This document shows, piece after piece, positions 49,114 through 59,552 of a stretch of 64,000 nucleotides of DNA. Numbering within the stretch: position 1 is the stretch's first letter; each line of letters begins with the position of its first letter. Origin of the DNA: Methanobrevibacter millerae (GTDB lineage Archaea; Methanobacteriota; Methanobacteria; Methanobacteriales; Methanobacteriaceae); NCBI RefSeq assembly GCF_001477655.1, contig NZ_CP011266.1, positions 852,001 through 916,000 of the forward strand, read 5' to 3'. The notes beneath the pieces were generated by a model, which was not told the DNA's origin, ran no database searches, and saw only the letters and a program-made list of their open reading frames with translations. The position numbers and the translations under genes are program-made.

Positions 49114-50823
49114 ATGAAAAATTTAATCAGGGTTTTTAAAAATAAACTTCCACATGTTTTTATCATTTTTGCTCTTTTAATCCTCGAGGCTTACTGTGAC
49201 TTGTCTCTTCCATCATACACTGCAAGCATTGTTGATATTGGTATTCAAAATGCAGATTTGAATTACATTACAAATATTGGGACATTAATGCTAATAATGG
49301 TGGCCATTTCAGTATTTGCAACAATTGGAGTTTCTTATTTTTCTAGCAGAGTATCCTCTGGTTATGCAAAGGATTTAAGAAAGGTAATATATACTAAGGT
49401 TTTGAAGTTTTCCAATCATGAACTGAACAGGATTTCAAGATCATCACTCATTACCCGTTCCACAAATGATGTAAATCAGGTACAGAATGTTTTAGGATTC
49501 CTATTCACCACACTTTTCTTTGCTCCGATTTTAGGTGTTGGGAGTATTATAAAGGCATTTGAACTTGGCGGAAATCTGTCCTGGATTATTTTTATTACAT
49601 TTATTGCAGTTTTGATATTGCTGATTATTATTGTTATAAGAGTATTGCCTTATTTTAAGATAACTCAGGAAATCATAGACAAAATGAATAGGACCGCACG
49701 TGAAATACTTTTAGGAATACCTGTAATAAAGGCTTTTGTAAGGCAGGATTTTGAGCAGGAAAAGTTCGGGTATGTCAATGAGGAATTTAGGGATGTTAAT
49801 CTGTATGTTTTCAGAAACCTTTTTGTTCTGATGCCTGCAATGACTTTGATTTTGAATTTGATGATAGTTCTGATATTGTATTTTGGTGCATACGATGCCA
49901 TTTCAGGAAATATTTTGACAGGAGATATCATTGCGTTTATCCAGTATTCCACCCAAATTGTATTTTCATTTATCATGATTGGCGGTTTTATCATCATGCT
50001 TCCAAGATTTCTGGTATCTGCAAGACGTATTGCCGAAGTGCTTAATATGGAACTGTCAATTACTGACGGTGATATTACATCAATCAGCGACAATCCGACT
50101 ATTGAATTCAAAAATGTGTCTTATTCATATCCTGGAAGTGAAAAAGAGACCTTGAAAGACATTAACTTTAAACTCATTCCCGGCAAAACTACCGCTATAA
50201 TTGGAGGAACCGGAAGCGGCAAATCAACCATTCTAAATTTAATACCTAGGCTACAGGATGTGACTGACGGGGAAATTTTGATTGATGGTGTTAACATTAA
50301 AGAATTCAATTTGAAGGTTTTGCGTGATAAGATTAGCTTTACTCCACAAGAGGCCATACTGTTTCAGGGAACTGTCAAGTCAAACATGCAAACAGGTAAA
50401 CGCGATGCGACAGATGATGAAATAAAAAACGCTCTGAATTTGGCCCAGGCAGATTTCATTGAGGATATCGAGCAGGAAGTCGCCCAGGGAGGATCCAACT
50501 TTTCAGGGGGTCAAAAGCAAAGATTATCAATTGCAAGAGCCATTATCAACCCTCATGACTTTTATCTGTTTGATGACTGTTTTTCAGCATTGGACATGAA
50601 TACTGAAGCAATCGTCAAAAGCAATTTGGACAACATCGCTCAAAATTCTTCAATATTGTTTGTATCTCAGAGAATTTCAACTATTAAGGATGCGGATGAG
50701 ATAATCGTTTTGGATAATGGTGAAATTATTGATAAGGGATTGCATGAAGATTTGATTGACCGCTGTGAAATCTATTCAGAAATTGCATCATCACAAATGG
50801 AGGATTCATCATGCCACCTATAA
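49114..50823 (+). CDS. Heterodimeric ABC exporter subunit, degenerate Walker B
   Basis: 569 residues: a six-helix exporter domain (1-315) and an NBD (330-569). Walker A GGTGSGKST, signature FSGGQKQR. Walker B reads YLFDDCFSALD, with Asp in place of the catalytic Glu. This is the mark of the degenerate half in heterodimers such as TM287/288. It overlaps the partner gene by 13 nt. Multidrug or lipid export is likely; the substrate is unknown. Confidence 0.92.
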   Translation: MKNLIRVFKNKLPHVFIIFALLILEAYCDLSLPSYTASIVDIGIQNADLNYITNIGTLMLIMVAISVFATIGVSYFSSRVSSGYAKDLRKVIYTKVLKFSNHELNRISRSSLITRSTNDVNQVQNVLGFLFTTLFFAPILGVGSIIKAFELGGNLSWIIFITFIAVLILLIIIVIRVLPYFKITQEIIDKMNRTAREILLGIPVIKAFVRQDFEQEKFGYVNEEFRDVNLYVFRNLFVLMPAMTLILNLMIVLILYFGAYDAISGNILTGDIIAFIQYSTQIVFSFIMIGGFIIMLPRFLVSARRIAEVLNMELSITDGDITSISDNPTIEFKNVSYSYPGSEKETLKDINFKLIPGKTTAIIGGTGSGKSTILNLIPRLQDVTDGEILIDGVNIKEFNLKVLRDKISFTPQEAILFQGTVKSNMQTGKRDATDDEIKNALNLAQADFIEDIEQEVAQGGSNFSGGQKQRLSIARAIINPHDFYLFDDCFSALDMNTEAIVKSNLDNIAQNSSILFVSQRISTIKDADEIIVLDNGEIIDKGLHEDLIDRCEIYSEIASSQMEDSSCHL

Positions 50824-52589
50824 AAAGACGACCTCCAGAAAAGCCTGTGGATAATAAGAAAGCTATTAAAAACATATTATTCTTATTAAAGGATTATAAG
50901 CTAAAGCTATTCATTACATTTATATGTGCATTACTTTCAACAGTATTTTCAATCATTGCTCCATTGTTGATTGGTATGGCGACCACAACAATATTTGATG
51001 GACTCAATGCTATTGCAACCAATACAGGAACATTGGATTTAAACAGATTGTTTTTCCTTTTAAGTGTTGTTGTAATATTGTATGTTGTAAGCAGCATATT
51101 TTCATATCTTCAGACATGGTTTTTAATAGATATTTCAACAGATATCAGTTACAATCTAAGAACTCGGATAATGGATAAGATTACCTATTTGTCCATGGAT
51201 GATGCGGGTGAAAACAAACGTGGAGATATCCTATCAAGAATCACAAACGATGTGGATTCTCTCCAAACAGGAATTACCCAATCATTCATTCAGCTAATGA
51301 CAGCAGTAATTACAATCGTTGGTGTCTTAATCATGATGCTATACATTAACTTATGGCTGACGCTTGCTTCAGTGATATTAATCCCAATATCATTTTTGGT
51401 TATTCGATTCATTACAAAGCATTCTCAAAGTTATTTTTTAAAACAGTTAACTTTTAAAGGTTCACTGAATGCTCAAATCGAAGAAACTTTTACGGGGCAT
51501 GACATTATAAGAACATTCAACCAGGAAGATGCTGAAATGGAAATATTTGAAAGCGACAATGAAAACTGGTTCAAACATGAATGGAAATCACAGTTCTACT
51601 CAAGTCTTAATGGTCCTCTAATGAACTTCATATCCAATTTGGCTTATGTTATAATAGCTGTTTTGGGAGCGATATTTGTTATTCAAAAAGCCATAGCTGT
51701 TGGGGATATTTTAGCATTTTTCCAATACATCAAAAACTTTACACAACCAATTCAGCAGATTACTCGTGTGATGAATCTTGTTCAAACCGCAATGGCGGCA
51801 AGTGAAAGAATTTTTGAATTTTTAGAAATAGATGATGAGCCTAATCCATCCGATGCTGAAATTAGTGAATTGAATGATTCAATAACTTTTCAAAATGTGA
51901 GCTTTGGATATTATGAAAATGAAAAAATAATTAAGAATTTGTCATTTGATGTTAAAAAAGGAGATAAAATCGCTATTATTGGAGAAACAGGTGCTGGAAA
52001 AACTACAATCGTTAAATTGCTCATGAGATTTTATGATGTTGATTCAGGTGAGATTAAAATTGATGGTGTAAACATCAATGAATATGACAAGAATTCATTA
52101 AGGTCATTGATTGGTATGGTGCTTCAGGACTCATGGCTTTTCAGTGATACGATTGCAAATAATATTCGATATGGAAAACTGGATGCAACAGATGAAGAAG
52201 TAATTGATGTGGCAAAGCAGGTCCGTGCAGATGATTTCATAAGACAACTTTCAAATGGATATGAAACAGTTTTAAATGAGGATTCAGACAATATTTCCCA
52301 CGGACAAAAGCAACTGCTTACAATAGCAAGGACGATTCTCGCGGATAAGGAAATTCTAATTTTGGATGAGGCAACATCATCAGTTGATACGAGAACCGAA
52401 AAGCTTATTCAGGAAGCTATGGACAAATTGATGGAAAACAGAACCAGTTTTATTATTGCTCACAGATTATCAACCATTAAAAATGCAGATAAAATAATTG
52501 TAATTGAAAATGGTGAGATTATCGAGCAAGGTAGTCACGACGAATTATTGAATCAAAAAGGTTATTATTATAATACGTTGAATAGTTAA
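50811..52589 (+). CDS. Heterodimeric ABC exporter subunit, catalytic Walker B
   Basis: 592 residues, six-helix domain after a basic Pro-rich start (PPIKRRPPEKP) and an NBD. Walker A GETGAGKTT, consensus Walker B LILDEATSSVD, switch His AHRLST. The ABC signature is altered to ISHGQKQ instead of SGGQ, the expected complement to the degenerate partner, so the dimer has one consensus and one non-hydrolysing site. Translationally coupled to the upstream subunit. Confidence 0.92.
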   Translation: MPPIKRRPPEKPVDNKKAIKNILFLLKDYKLKLFITFICALLSTVFSIIAPLLIGMATTTIFDGLNAIATNTGTLDLNRLFFLLSVVVILYVVSSIFSYLQTWFLIDISTDISYNLRTRIMDKITYLSMDDAGENKRGDILSRITNDVDSLQTGITQSFIQLMTAVITIVGVLIMMLYINLWLTLASVILIPISFLVIRFITKHSQSYFLKQLTFKGSLNAQIEETFTGHDIIRTFNQEDAEMEIFESDNENWFKHEWKSQFYSSLNGPLMNFISNLAYVIIAVLGAIFVIQKAIAVGDILAFFQYIKNFTQPIQQITRVMNLVQTAMAASERIFEFLEIDDEPNPSDAEISELNDSITFQNVSFGYYENEKIIKNLSFDVKKGDKIAIIGETGAGKTTIVKLLMRFYDVDSGEIKIDGVNINEYDKNSLRSLIGMVLQDSWLFSDTIANNIRYGKLDATDEEVIDVAKQVRADDFIRQLSNGYETVLNEDSDNISHGQKQLLTIARTILADKEILILDEATSSVDTRTEKLIQEAMDKLMENRTSFIIAHRLSTIKNADKIIVIENGEIIEQGSHDELLNQKGYYYNTLNS

Positions 52590-52664
52590 ATTAAATATTT
52601 TTATTAACAATAAAAAATATATTTAATAATATTATTTTTACTTAATTATTTTAGGAGAAAATAT

Positions 52665-55379
52665 ATGTCAAACGAAGAAATTCCTAAAGACTATGATTTT
52701 AAAAAAGAAAAGGTTTGGGAGAAGAAATGGGAAGATGAAGACATCTACAAATATATTGGAGATGGCTCTCGTCCTAGATATGTAATCGATACTCCCCCTC
52801 CATACCCAACAGGTTCTATTCACTTGGGACATGTTTTAAATTGGGTTTACATTGATATGAATGCAAGATACAGAAGACAGAAAGGAGCAGATGTGCTATT
52901 CACTCAAGGATGGGACTGCCATGGTCTTCCTACTGAAGTTAAAGTTGAGGAAACTCATGGAATCAAGAAAAATGATGTTTCTCGTGCAAAATTCAGAGAA
53001 TATTGTGTTGACTTAACTACTGATAACATTGCTAAAATGAAAGCTCAGATGAGGGCAATGGGTTATTCACAGGATTGGAGTCGTGAATTTGTCACTATGA
53101 CTCCTGAGTATATGAAAAGAACCCAGTATTCCTTTTTAAAAATGTATGATGAAGGATTGATTTATCAGGGAATTCACCCTGTAAACTGGTGTCCTCGCTG
53201 TGAAACAGCTATTGCTTTTGCAGAAGTTGAATACAGTGACAATACAACATTTTTAAACTATGTAAACTTCCCTCCAGCAGTAGAAGACTCTTATGATGAT
53301 ATAGTATCCTCACAGGCATCAGGCAAACAGGCTGACCCTGCTGATGAAGGTATTTTAATTGCAACTACACGTCCTGAATTGATGTCTGCATGTGTAGCAG
53401 TTGTAATTCATCCTGAAGATGAAAGATACACTCATCTTTTAGGTAAATATGTTGAGGTACCTTTATCCCATCAGAAAGTTAAGATTATTGCTGATGAAGA
53501 AGTAGATCCTGAATTCGGTACTGGTGCAGTAATGATTTGTACCTTTGGGGATAAGACTGACGTAAGTTGGGTTCAAAAATATGATTTGGAAATTATTAAT
53601 GCAATCGATGAAACAGGTACATTGACTGCAGCATCAGGAAGATACGAAGGAATGGACTTGCAGACCTGTAAAAAACAGACCATTGAAGACTTGAAAGCTG
53701 AAGGATATCTATTAAAACAAGAACAGGTTGATCAAAATGTTGGTCAATGCTGGAGATGTAAAACTCCTATTGAAATTCTTGTAAAAAAACAATGGTTTGT
53801 AGCTGTAAGAGACTTGATTGAAAAAACAAAAACAGCTGCAGATGAAATGAACTGGGTACCTGAACATATGAAATCCCGTATGGTAAACTGGGCAGATTCC
53901 ATGGAATGGGACTGGTGTATTTCAAGGCAAAGAATATTTGCAACTCCAATTCCAGTATGGTACTGTAAAGACTGTGGAAAAGTAATTTTGCCTGATGTTG
54001 AGGACTTGCCTATTGATCCAACTCAGGACAAACCTAAACATCCATGTGAATGTGGCTGTGAAGAGTTTATTCCAGAAGAGGATGTATTGGACACTTGGAT
54101 GGATTCATCAATTTCACCGTTATCCATTGCAGGATGGCCTGATGAAGATTATATCAATCATTTCCCATCAAATATCCGTCCGCAAGGTCATGACATTATA
54201 CGTACTTGGGCATTTTATACAACACTCAGATGTTTGGCGTTAACCGGTCAAAAACCGTTTGATGACATTGTAATCAATGGTATGGTATTTGGTGAAGACG
54301 GAAACAAAATGAGTAAGTCAAGACCTGAATTTGTTGTCGGACCTGAAGAGGTCATTGAAAAATATGGTGCCGACTCTTTAAGAACATGGGCAGCTAACAG
54401 TGTTCCTGGATCTGATGTAATATTTGACTGGAAAGACATCAAACATGGATACAGATTCCTTAGAAAATTCTGGAACGCATTCAGATTCATCAGCATGCAA
54501 ATATTTGATGAAGAAGTCTCATATGATGTAGTTAAAGATAATTTAGGACCTCTTGATTTATGGATATTGTCAAAATTAAACAGCTTGAATGTTAAAGTGG
54601 ATACTGCATTTTCCGAATATAACTTTGCAGATACAATTACATCAATTGAAAGATTCTTCTGGCATGATTTCTGTGATGAATATATCGAAGCTGTAAAATA
54701 CAGATTATACAGTGACGTAAGTGATGAATCAAGACGTGCAGCTAAATATACATTAAGAATTGTTGTTGAAACTTCACTTAAACTGCTTGCTCCTATTGCA
54801 CCGTTCTTTACAGAAGAGGTTTATCAATACTTCTCAGATGAATCAATTCATACCACTTCATGGCCTGAAGTAAATGATGAATTAATCAGTGAAGAATTCG
54901 AAACTAAAGGAGATACCACTGTTGATTTGATTGATGAAGTAAGAAGATTCAAATCCGCTTCAAAAATACCATTGAATGCAGAACTTGCAGAAGTAAATGT
55001 CTATACTACTGATGATGAGTTAATTGGCATTTTCAAAGACTTTGCTGAAGATATTGAAGGTACTTTGAAAATCAAAGACTTGGCTATCAAATCCGGAAAA
55101 CCTGAAGTCCATGAAAAAATCATTGAAGTGGAACCGGACATGTCTCAAATAGGACCTAAATTCAAAGGAGGTGCTGGTAAAATCATTGGCTATTTGAAAT
55201 CAACTCCAATGGATGAAATTGATTCTATTTTAGCCGAAAATCATGAATTGGATATTGACGGTTTGGTAGTCAGTGAAGACATGTTGAATATCAAAAAAGA
55301 GATTGTAGGGGCATCAGGTAAAAAAGTTGATATCTTACAATCCGAAAACTTGGATATGATTATGGAAGTAATAAGGTAA
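52665..55379 (+). CDS. valS: Valyl-tRNA synthetase
   Basis: 904 residues, class I. HIGH-type signature [15 protein letters not shown], a WDCHGLPTE stretch, zinc-binding Cys pairs in the insertion ([21 protein letters not shown]), the VLDTWMDSS core and a KMSKS ([10 protein letters not shown]). AGGAG Shine-Dalgarno 9 nt before the ATG. Monocistronic. Confidence 0.96.
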   Translation: MSNEEIPKDYDFKKEKVWEKKWEDEDIYKYIGDGSRPRYVIDTPPPYPTGSIHLGHVLNWVYIDMNARYRRQKGADVLFTQGWDCHGLPTEVKVEETHGIKKNDVSRAKFREYCVDLTTDNIAKMKAQMRAMGYSQDWSREFVTMTPEYMKRTQYSFLKMYDEGLIYQGIHPVNWCPRCETAIAFAEVEYSDNTTFLNYVNFPPAVEDSYDDIVSSQASGKQADPADEGILIATTRPELMSACVAVVIHPEDERYTHLLGKYVEVPLSHQKVKIIADEEVDPEFGTGAVMICTFGDKTDVSWVQKYDLEIINAIDETGTLTAASGRYEGMDLQTCKKQTIEDLKAEGYLLKQEQVDQNVGQCWRCKTPIEILVKKQWFVAVRDLIEKTKTAADEMNWVPEHMKSRMVNWADSMEWDWCISRQRIFATPIPVWYCKDCGKVILPDVEDLPIDPTQDKPKHPCECGCEEFIPEEDVLDTWMDSSISPLSIAGWPDEDYINHFPSNIRPQGHDIIRTWAFYTTLRCLALTGQKPFDDIVINGMVFGEDGNKMSKSRPEFVVGPEEVIEKYGADSLRTWAANSVPGSDVIFDWKDIKHGYRFLRKFWNAFRFISMQIFDEEVSYDVVKDNLGPLDLWILSKLNSLNVKVDTAFSEYNFADTITSIERFFWHDFCDEYIEAVKYRLYSDVSDESRRAAKYTLRIVVETSLKLLAPIAPFFTEEVYQYFSDESIHTTSWPEVNDELISEEFETKGDTTVDLIDEVRRFKSASKIPLNAELAEVNVYTTDDELIGIFKDFAEDIEGTLKIKDLAIKSGKPEVHEKIIEVEPDMSQIGPKFKGGAGKIIGYLKSTPMDEIDSILAENHELDIDGLVVSEDMLNIKKEIVGASGKKVDILQSENLDMIMEVIR

Positions 55380-55490
55380 ATTATTCTTCCAATTTTTTCC
55401 TTTTTTTATAATTATTTTTTCTAAACAATATTCTAATATCTTTATTTTTTTCTAAACTCATTATAATATTGTTATTTGATGTAATAAAAG

Positions 55491-55735
55491 TTTAAATAGT
55501 TTATTTTACAGAATAATTTTGAGGGTGAGATAAAACATACATAAAAATGTATGTGGTGATGTGTTAGTGAAAAGCATGTTTGACCTCCCACTTAATATTT
55601 TTAATTAATGATTCACATGAGCCTATTTTAATTATTTCTAATCTCACCCTATTTGCCTAATGAATTATCCATTAGGGCTAATGTTGAATTTTGGTATATG
55701 TTTGACATCAATTAGATGTCAATTTCTTTTATCAA
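55491..55735 (+). ncRNA. Candidate structured non-coding RNA with its own promoter and terminator
   Basis: A TATA-like TTTAAATA (55491-55498) lies ~25 bp before the first base of a perfect 10-bp helix AGGGTGAGAT/ATCTCACCCT (55522-55531 with 55641-55650). Inside is a hairpin CATACAT-AAAA-ATGTATG (55536-55553). Downstream are a second hairpin CCTAATG/CATTAGG (55656-55676) and a terminator-like 8-bp stem TTGACATC/GATGTCAA (55702-55722) followed by T-rich sequence. No ORF is present. Expected transcript ~200 nt, starting near 55518. It does not match RNase P, SRP or tRNA features known to me. Confidence 0.5.
55702..55730 (+). terminator. Hairpin plus T-run ending the candidate ncRNA
   Basis: 8-bp stem TTGACATC/GATGTCAA, loop AATTA, then TTTCTTTT. 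The T-run is on the plus side only, so it serves the plus strand and not the convergent acetyltransferase gene. Confidence 0.65.
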
Positions 55736-55820
55736 TATTTAAATATTTAAAGATTGTTGAACTCACTTGTAAATAATGTTCTGAGTGATAAAAATTGTCT
55801 TTACTCATAACAAAAAGTAT

Positions 55821-56384
55821 TTATATGACTTTTTCAATCTCTTTTATAACTCTTGCAGGCACACCAACAGCCATTGAATTGTCTGGTATATCTCGATTAA
55901 CGACCGCTCCAGCACCTATTATTACATTATTTCCAATAGTAACACCAGGCAGTATGCAGACATTAGCACCAATCCAAACATCATTACCAATTCTAACTTT
56001 ACTTGCTTGGCCTAATCTTTGCCTTCTTTTGTTTGGATTGATTGGATGACCTACTGTTGTGATGGTTGTTTTAGGTCCAATCATGACATCATTGCCAATG
56101 TAAACCTCATTAACATCTAATATAGTGACCTGGTAATTTGCAAGGAAATTGTCTCCTACATGTATGTTTTTTCCATTATCGCAGTAAAATCCCTGTTCTA
56201 TACACGTATTTTCACCAATGCTTCCAAGCATTTCCTTTAAAAAGTCATATTTTGCTTGTCTATCACATACATCAATATTGTTATATATTTCACAGTTTTT
56301 TACAGCATTTAATTTTAAATCCATCACTTCTTCATCATCAAAACAGTATTCGAGCCCTGCTTTCAGTTTGTCAATTTCTCTCAT
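55821..56384 (-). CDS. Maltose/galactoside O-acetyltransferase family protein
   Basis: 187 residues. N-terminal Mac domain (KLKAGLEYCFDDEE...RQAKYDFLKEMLGSIG) and a left-handed hexapeptide beta-helix (IGNDVMIGPKTTITTVGHPI, IGNDVWIGANVCILPGVTIGN), with the catalytic His in VGHP. It acetylates a sugar or related hydroxyl; the true substrate is unknown. Monocistronic. Confidence 0.9.
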   Translation of the reverse strand: MREIDKLKAGLEYCFDDEEVMDLKLNAVKNCEIYNNIDVCDRQAKYDFLKEMLGSIGENTCIEQGFYCDNGKNIHVGDNFLANYQVTILDVNEVYIGNDVMIGPKTTITTVGHPINPNKRRQRLGQASKVRIGNDVWIGANVCILPGVTIGNNVIIGAGAVVNRDIPDNSMAVGVPARVIKEIEKVI

Positions 56385-56482
56385 GTATTCTATTATATTT
56401 TTAATTAATTATTATATTTTTCTTGAACGATTTTTTTAGGTAAATTTATTATTTAAATAATTCATAATTATTTTTAGATAAA

Positions 56483-57799
56483 ATGAAACTTAAAGTAAAA
56501 AATATTTCTAATATTGGTGGAGTAGTTAAGGCACCTCCCTCTAAAAGTTATTCTCACAGAGCAGTAATTTTAGCTTCACTGGCTAATGGTACCTCTAAAT
56601 TGTACGATATGCTTTATTCTGAAGATACATTGGCTTCAATCAACGTTTGTAGAAGTTTAGGGGCTAAAATTACTAAAACTGATGAATGCTTGGATGTTGT
56701 GGGTACTGGTGGAAAGTTGCATAATTCAAGCACAAATCCAATTGATTTGGCCAATTCCGGAACTACTCTACGTTTGATGACAAGCGTATCAGCATTATCT
56801 GACAATGATGTTATTTTAACCGGTGATGAATCCCTGCAAACACGTCCTATGGGTCTTCTTATGGAATCAGTTAAAAGTCTGGGGGTAACTGCAGAATCTC
56901 TTAAAGATAATGGAAAGGCTCCAATTTTGATTAAACCTGGATATGCTGGTGGTGAAACAAATATTTCTGGAAGTGTCAGTTCACAGTATATTTCATCCAT
57001 TCTGATTTCTTCACCATTGTCTGATGAAGGAGTTACTTTATTTGTCTTACCAGAATTCAAATCACGTCCTTATGTTGATATGACTTTGGATATAATGAAA
57101 AAATTCGGTGTAAAAGTTCTTAAGGGTTTTTATATCAAGCATGATGACTGTACAAAAGAACATAAAAATTGTCGCATTGATGAGTTTAAGGTAAAAAAAC
57201 AATCATACATCCCATGTGATTATACTGTTGAAGGCGATTATTCATCTGCTTCATATTTGCTTGCAGCTATTGCTATTAATGGTGGTCATGCAAAGGTTTT
57301 AAACTTATTTAAAAACTCCAAACAGGGAGATAAATTGATATTAGAAATATTGGAAAAAATGGGGGCAGACATTACAGTTCATGATGATTTTGTTGAAATT
57401 TCGTCTGATGGAAATCTTAAGGGAATTGATATTAATCTATCTAATGCTCCTGATTTATTGATTACTGTAGCGGTTCTAGCAGCAATGGCTGATGGAACTA
57501 CCAACATCACAGGAGTTAACCACGCTAGAGTAAAGGAAACTGATCGTATTGACACTACATGCAGACAGCTTGAAAAGCTCAATTGTAAATTGGAAGAGTT
57601 TGAAGATGGCATGAGCATCACCGGCGGAGTCACAGGGGGAGTTGTTGATTCATGCGGTGATCATAGGCTGGCTATGGCATTTAGTTTAATCGGTCTAAAG
57701 CATGATATTGAAATAGATAACGGGGAAGTTTTTGATGTATCTTTTCCTAATTTTATTGAAGCAATGGCAGAAATTGGCTTGGAGTTAGAGTTGGTGTAA
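56483..57799 (+). CDS. aroA: 3-Phosphoshikimate 1-carboxyvinyltransferase (EPSP synthase)
   Basis: 438 residues. PPSKSYSHRA (substrate Lys/Ser/Arg), NSGTTLRLM, TGDESLQTRPMGLL, and KETDRI plus DHRLAMAFS near the C-terminus are all present. Shikimate pathway to aromatic amino acids. Its stop touches the ATG of nth, so the two are co-transcribed. A TTTAGGTAAA motif lies in the promoter (56435-56444). Confidence 0.96.
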   Translation: MKLKVKNISNIGGVVKAPPSKSYSHRAVILASLANGTSKLYDMLYSEDTLASINVCRSLGAKITKTDECLDVVGTGGKLHNSSTNPIDLANSGTTLRLMTSVSALSDNDVILTGDESLQTRPMGLLMESVKSLGVTAESLKDNGKAPILIKPGYAGGETNISGSVSSQYISSILISSPLSDEGVTLFVLPEFKSRPYVDMTLDIMKKFGVKVLKGFYIKHDDCTKEHKNCRIDEFKVKKQSYIPCDYTVEGDYSSASYLLAAIAINGGHAKVLNLFKNSKQGDKLILEILEKMGADITVHDDFVEISSDGNLKGIDINLSNAPDLLITVAVLAAMADGTTNITGVNHARVKETDRIDTTCRQLEKLNCKLEEFEDGMSITGGVTGGVVDSCGDHRLAMAFSLIGLKHDIEIDNGEVFDVSFPNFIEAMAEIGLELELV

Positions 57800-58423
57800 A
57801 TGAGTAAAACTGATCGGATTATTAAGATTGTTGAAGAGTTAAATGAGGTTTTTGAAATTAGAGTATTTTTAGACCAAGACCCGTATAAGGTTTTGGTTAG
57901 AACTATTTTATCTCAAAGAACCCGTGATGAAAATACTGACCAGGCTACTAATAATCTTTTTGCTAAATATAAAGATATTTATGAAGTTGTTGAAGCTCCA
58001 ACTGAGGATATTCAGGAACTAATTAGGCCGGCAGGTTTTTATCGTGTGAAGGCAGGACGTATTCAGGAAGTTTCACAGATTTTAATTGACGAATATGGTG
58101 GTGAAGTTCCAGATACTTTAGATGAACTTGTCAAACTTCCGGGAGTTGGCAGAAAAACTGCAAACTGTGTTTTGGTTTTTGCTTTTGAACTTCCGGCAAT
58201 TCCAGTGGACACTCATGTTCACAGAATTTCCAATAGGATGGGATTGGTTAATACAAAAAATCCTGATGACACTGAAAGGGAATTATCCAAAATCGCTCCT
58301 AAGGAATTATGGATTAAGCTAAATGATTTGATGGTTCAATTTGGTCAAAACATCTGTAAACCTACCTCACCTCAGTGTGAGACCTGTCCTGTGAGTTATT
58401 TATGTGACTATGATGGAAGCTAA
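57800..58423 (+). CDS. nth: Endonuclease III (DNA glycosylase/AP lyase)
   Basis: 207 residues. Helix-hairpin-helix [13 protein letters not shown] with the catalytic Lys, the catalytic Asp in [11 protein letters not shown], and an intact 4Fe-4S motif C-x6-C-x2-C-x5-C ([17 protein letters not shown]). It removes oxidised pyrimidines. It begins directly after the aroA stop. Confidence 0.95.
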   Translation: MSKTDRIIKIVEELNEVFEIRVFLDQDPYKVLVRTILSQRTRDENTDQATNNLFAKYKDIYEVVEAPTEDIQELIRPAGFYRVKAGRIQEVSQILIDEYGGEVPDTLDELVKLPGVGRKTANCVLVFAFELPAIPVDTHVHRISNRMGLVNTKNPDDTERELSKIAPKELWIKLNDLMVQFGQNICKPTSPQCETCPVSYLCDYDGS

Positions 58424-58436
58424 TTTTTAGAAATGT

Positions 58437-58494
58437 TTATATATAAAAACAATGTTATATAACAATGGTTATAAATAAAATAACTATTGTTATA
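58437..58494 (+). promoter_or_regulatory. cysK promoter with two ATAAC-N4-GTTAT operators
   Basis: TATA-like TTTATATATAAA (58437-58448) followed by two inverted repeats, TATAACAATGGTTATA (58458-58473) and AATAACTATTGTTATA (58479-58494). Their centres are 21 bp apart, about two helical turns. The second 16-mer is identical in the metY promoter. Sites between TATA and gene suggest repression. Confidence 0.75.
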
Positions 58495-58545
58495 CTAACC
58501 CCTTTAATATACCTCAAAACATATTAAAATTTAGGAGTAATTTAT

Positions 58546-59493
58546 ATGGTAAACGTCCCAGAATTAAAAAGAGGAGTCTTGGATAGTGTTGTTGATGCAA
58601 TTGGAAACACTCCAATCGTAAGATTAAACAATCTAACTAAAGACTTGGAAGCAGAAGTAGATGTGAAAATGGAATCTTTCAATCCAACTGGAAGTGTAAA
58701 AGATCGTGTTGCAGTTGCAATGATTGAAGATGCAGAGCAAAAAGGTTTGATTAAGGAAGGTTCTGTTATTGTTGAGCCAACAAGTGGAAACACAGGTATT
58801 GGTCTTGGTTTTGCAGCAGCTGCAAAAGGTTATAAACTGATTTTAACCATGCCTGAAACAATGTCTATTGAAAGAAGAAAATTGCTAGCTATTTTTGGTG
58901 CTGAAATAGTTTTAACTCCTGGTTCAGAAGGAATGGGTGGAGCTATTGCAAAAGCAAATGAAATAGCTGAAGAAAATCCTAATGCAATTATCTTAGGTCA
59001 ATTTGATAATCCGGCAAATGTTGAAATCCATGCAAAAACCACTGCTCAGGAAATATTAAGAGACACTGAAGGAAATGTGGATATCGTTGTTGCAGGTGTC
59101 GGAACCGGTGGAACTGTTACTGGTATAGGTAAAGTCTTGAAAGAGGAAGTTCCTGATGTTAAAATTGTTGCAGTTGAACCTGAAGACTCACAAACTTTAG
59201 GAAAAGGCGAAAAGGGACCTCATAAAATCCAGGGTATTGGTGCAGGTTTTGTTCCTTCAATTTATGATGCAGAAGTCATTGACGAGATTTTCCCAGTTGC
59301 AAATGATGATGCTGGCAAAACATTGGTTAACCTTGCTAAAAATGAAGGTATATTTGCAGGTATTTCATCTGGTGCTGCAACTTTCGCTGCTTTGGAATTG
59401 GCTAAAAGAGAAGAAAATAAAGACAAAAGGATTATTGCAATTTTACCGGATAATGGTGAACGTTATCTCTCCGTTGAATGGTTATTTGAATAA
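58546..59493 (+). CDS. cysK: Cysteine synthase (O-acetylserine sulfhydrylase)
   Basis: 315 residues, PLP fold II. The PLP Lys lies in NPTGSVKDRVA, with EPTSGNTGIG and the phosphate loop GTGGTVTG. Makes Cys from O-acetylserine and sulfide. AGGAG Shine-Dalgarno. First gene of cysK-cysE-regulator. Many methanogens lack this route, so the trait is probably of bacterial origin (inference). Confidence 0.95.
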   Translation: MVNVPELKRGVLDSVVDAIGNTPIVRLNNLTKDLEAEVDVKMESFNPTGSVKDRVAVAMIEDAEQKGLIKEGSVIVEPTSGNTGIGLGFAAAAKGYKLILTMPETMSIERRKLLAIFGAEIVLTPGSEGMGGAIAKANEIAEENPNAIILGQFDNPANVEIHAKTTAQEILRDTEGNVDIVVAGVGTGGTVTGIGKVLKEEVPDVKIVAVEPEDSQTLGKGEKGPHKIQGIGAGFVPSIYDAEVIDEIFPVANDDAGKTLVNLAKNEGIFAGISSGAATFAALELAKREENKDKRIIAILPDNGERYLSVEWLFE

Positions 59494-59552
59494 GATTAAT
59501 TATTTATACTATATGTTATATAATTAATTAGTAAATACTTTGGAGATATATA

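Larger units (their letters stand above)
55380..55820. other. 441-bp intergenic region between valS and the acetyltransferase gene
   Basis: No protein-coding potential is seen. The T-rich start (55390-55450) probably ends valS transcription, and the centre holds the candidate ncRNA. Confidence 0.6.

Noticed and set aside
55520-55660. RNase P, SRP or C/D box RNA
   Set aside because: The conserved cores of RNase P and SRP RNA are not seen, and C/D box consensus sequences are not properly placed; left as an unassigned candidate RNA.
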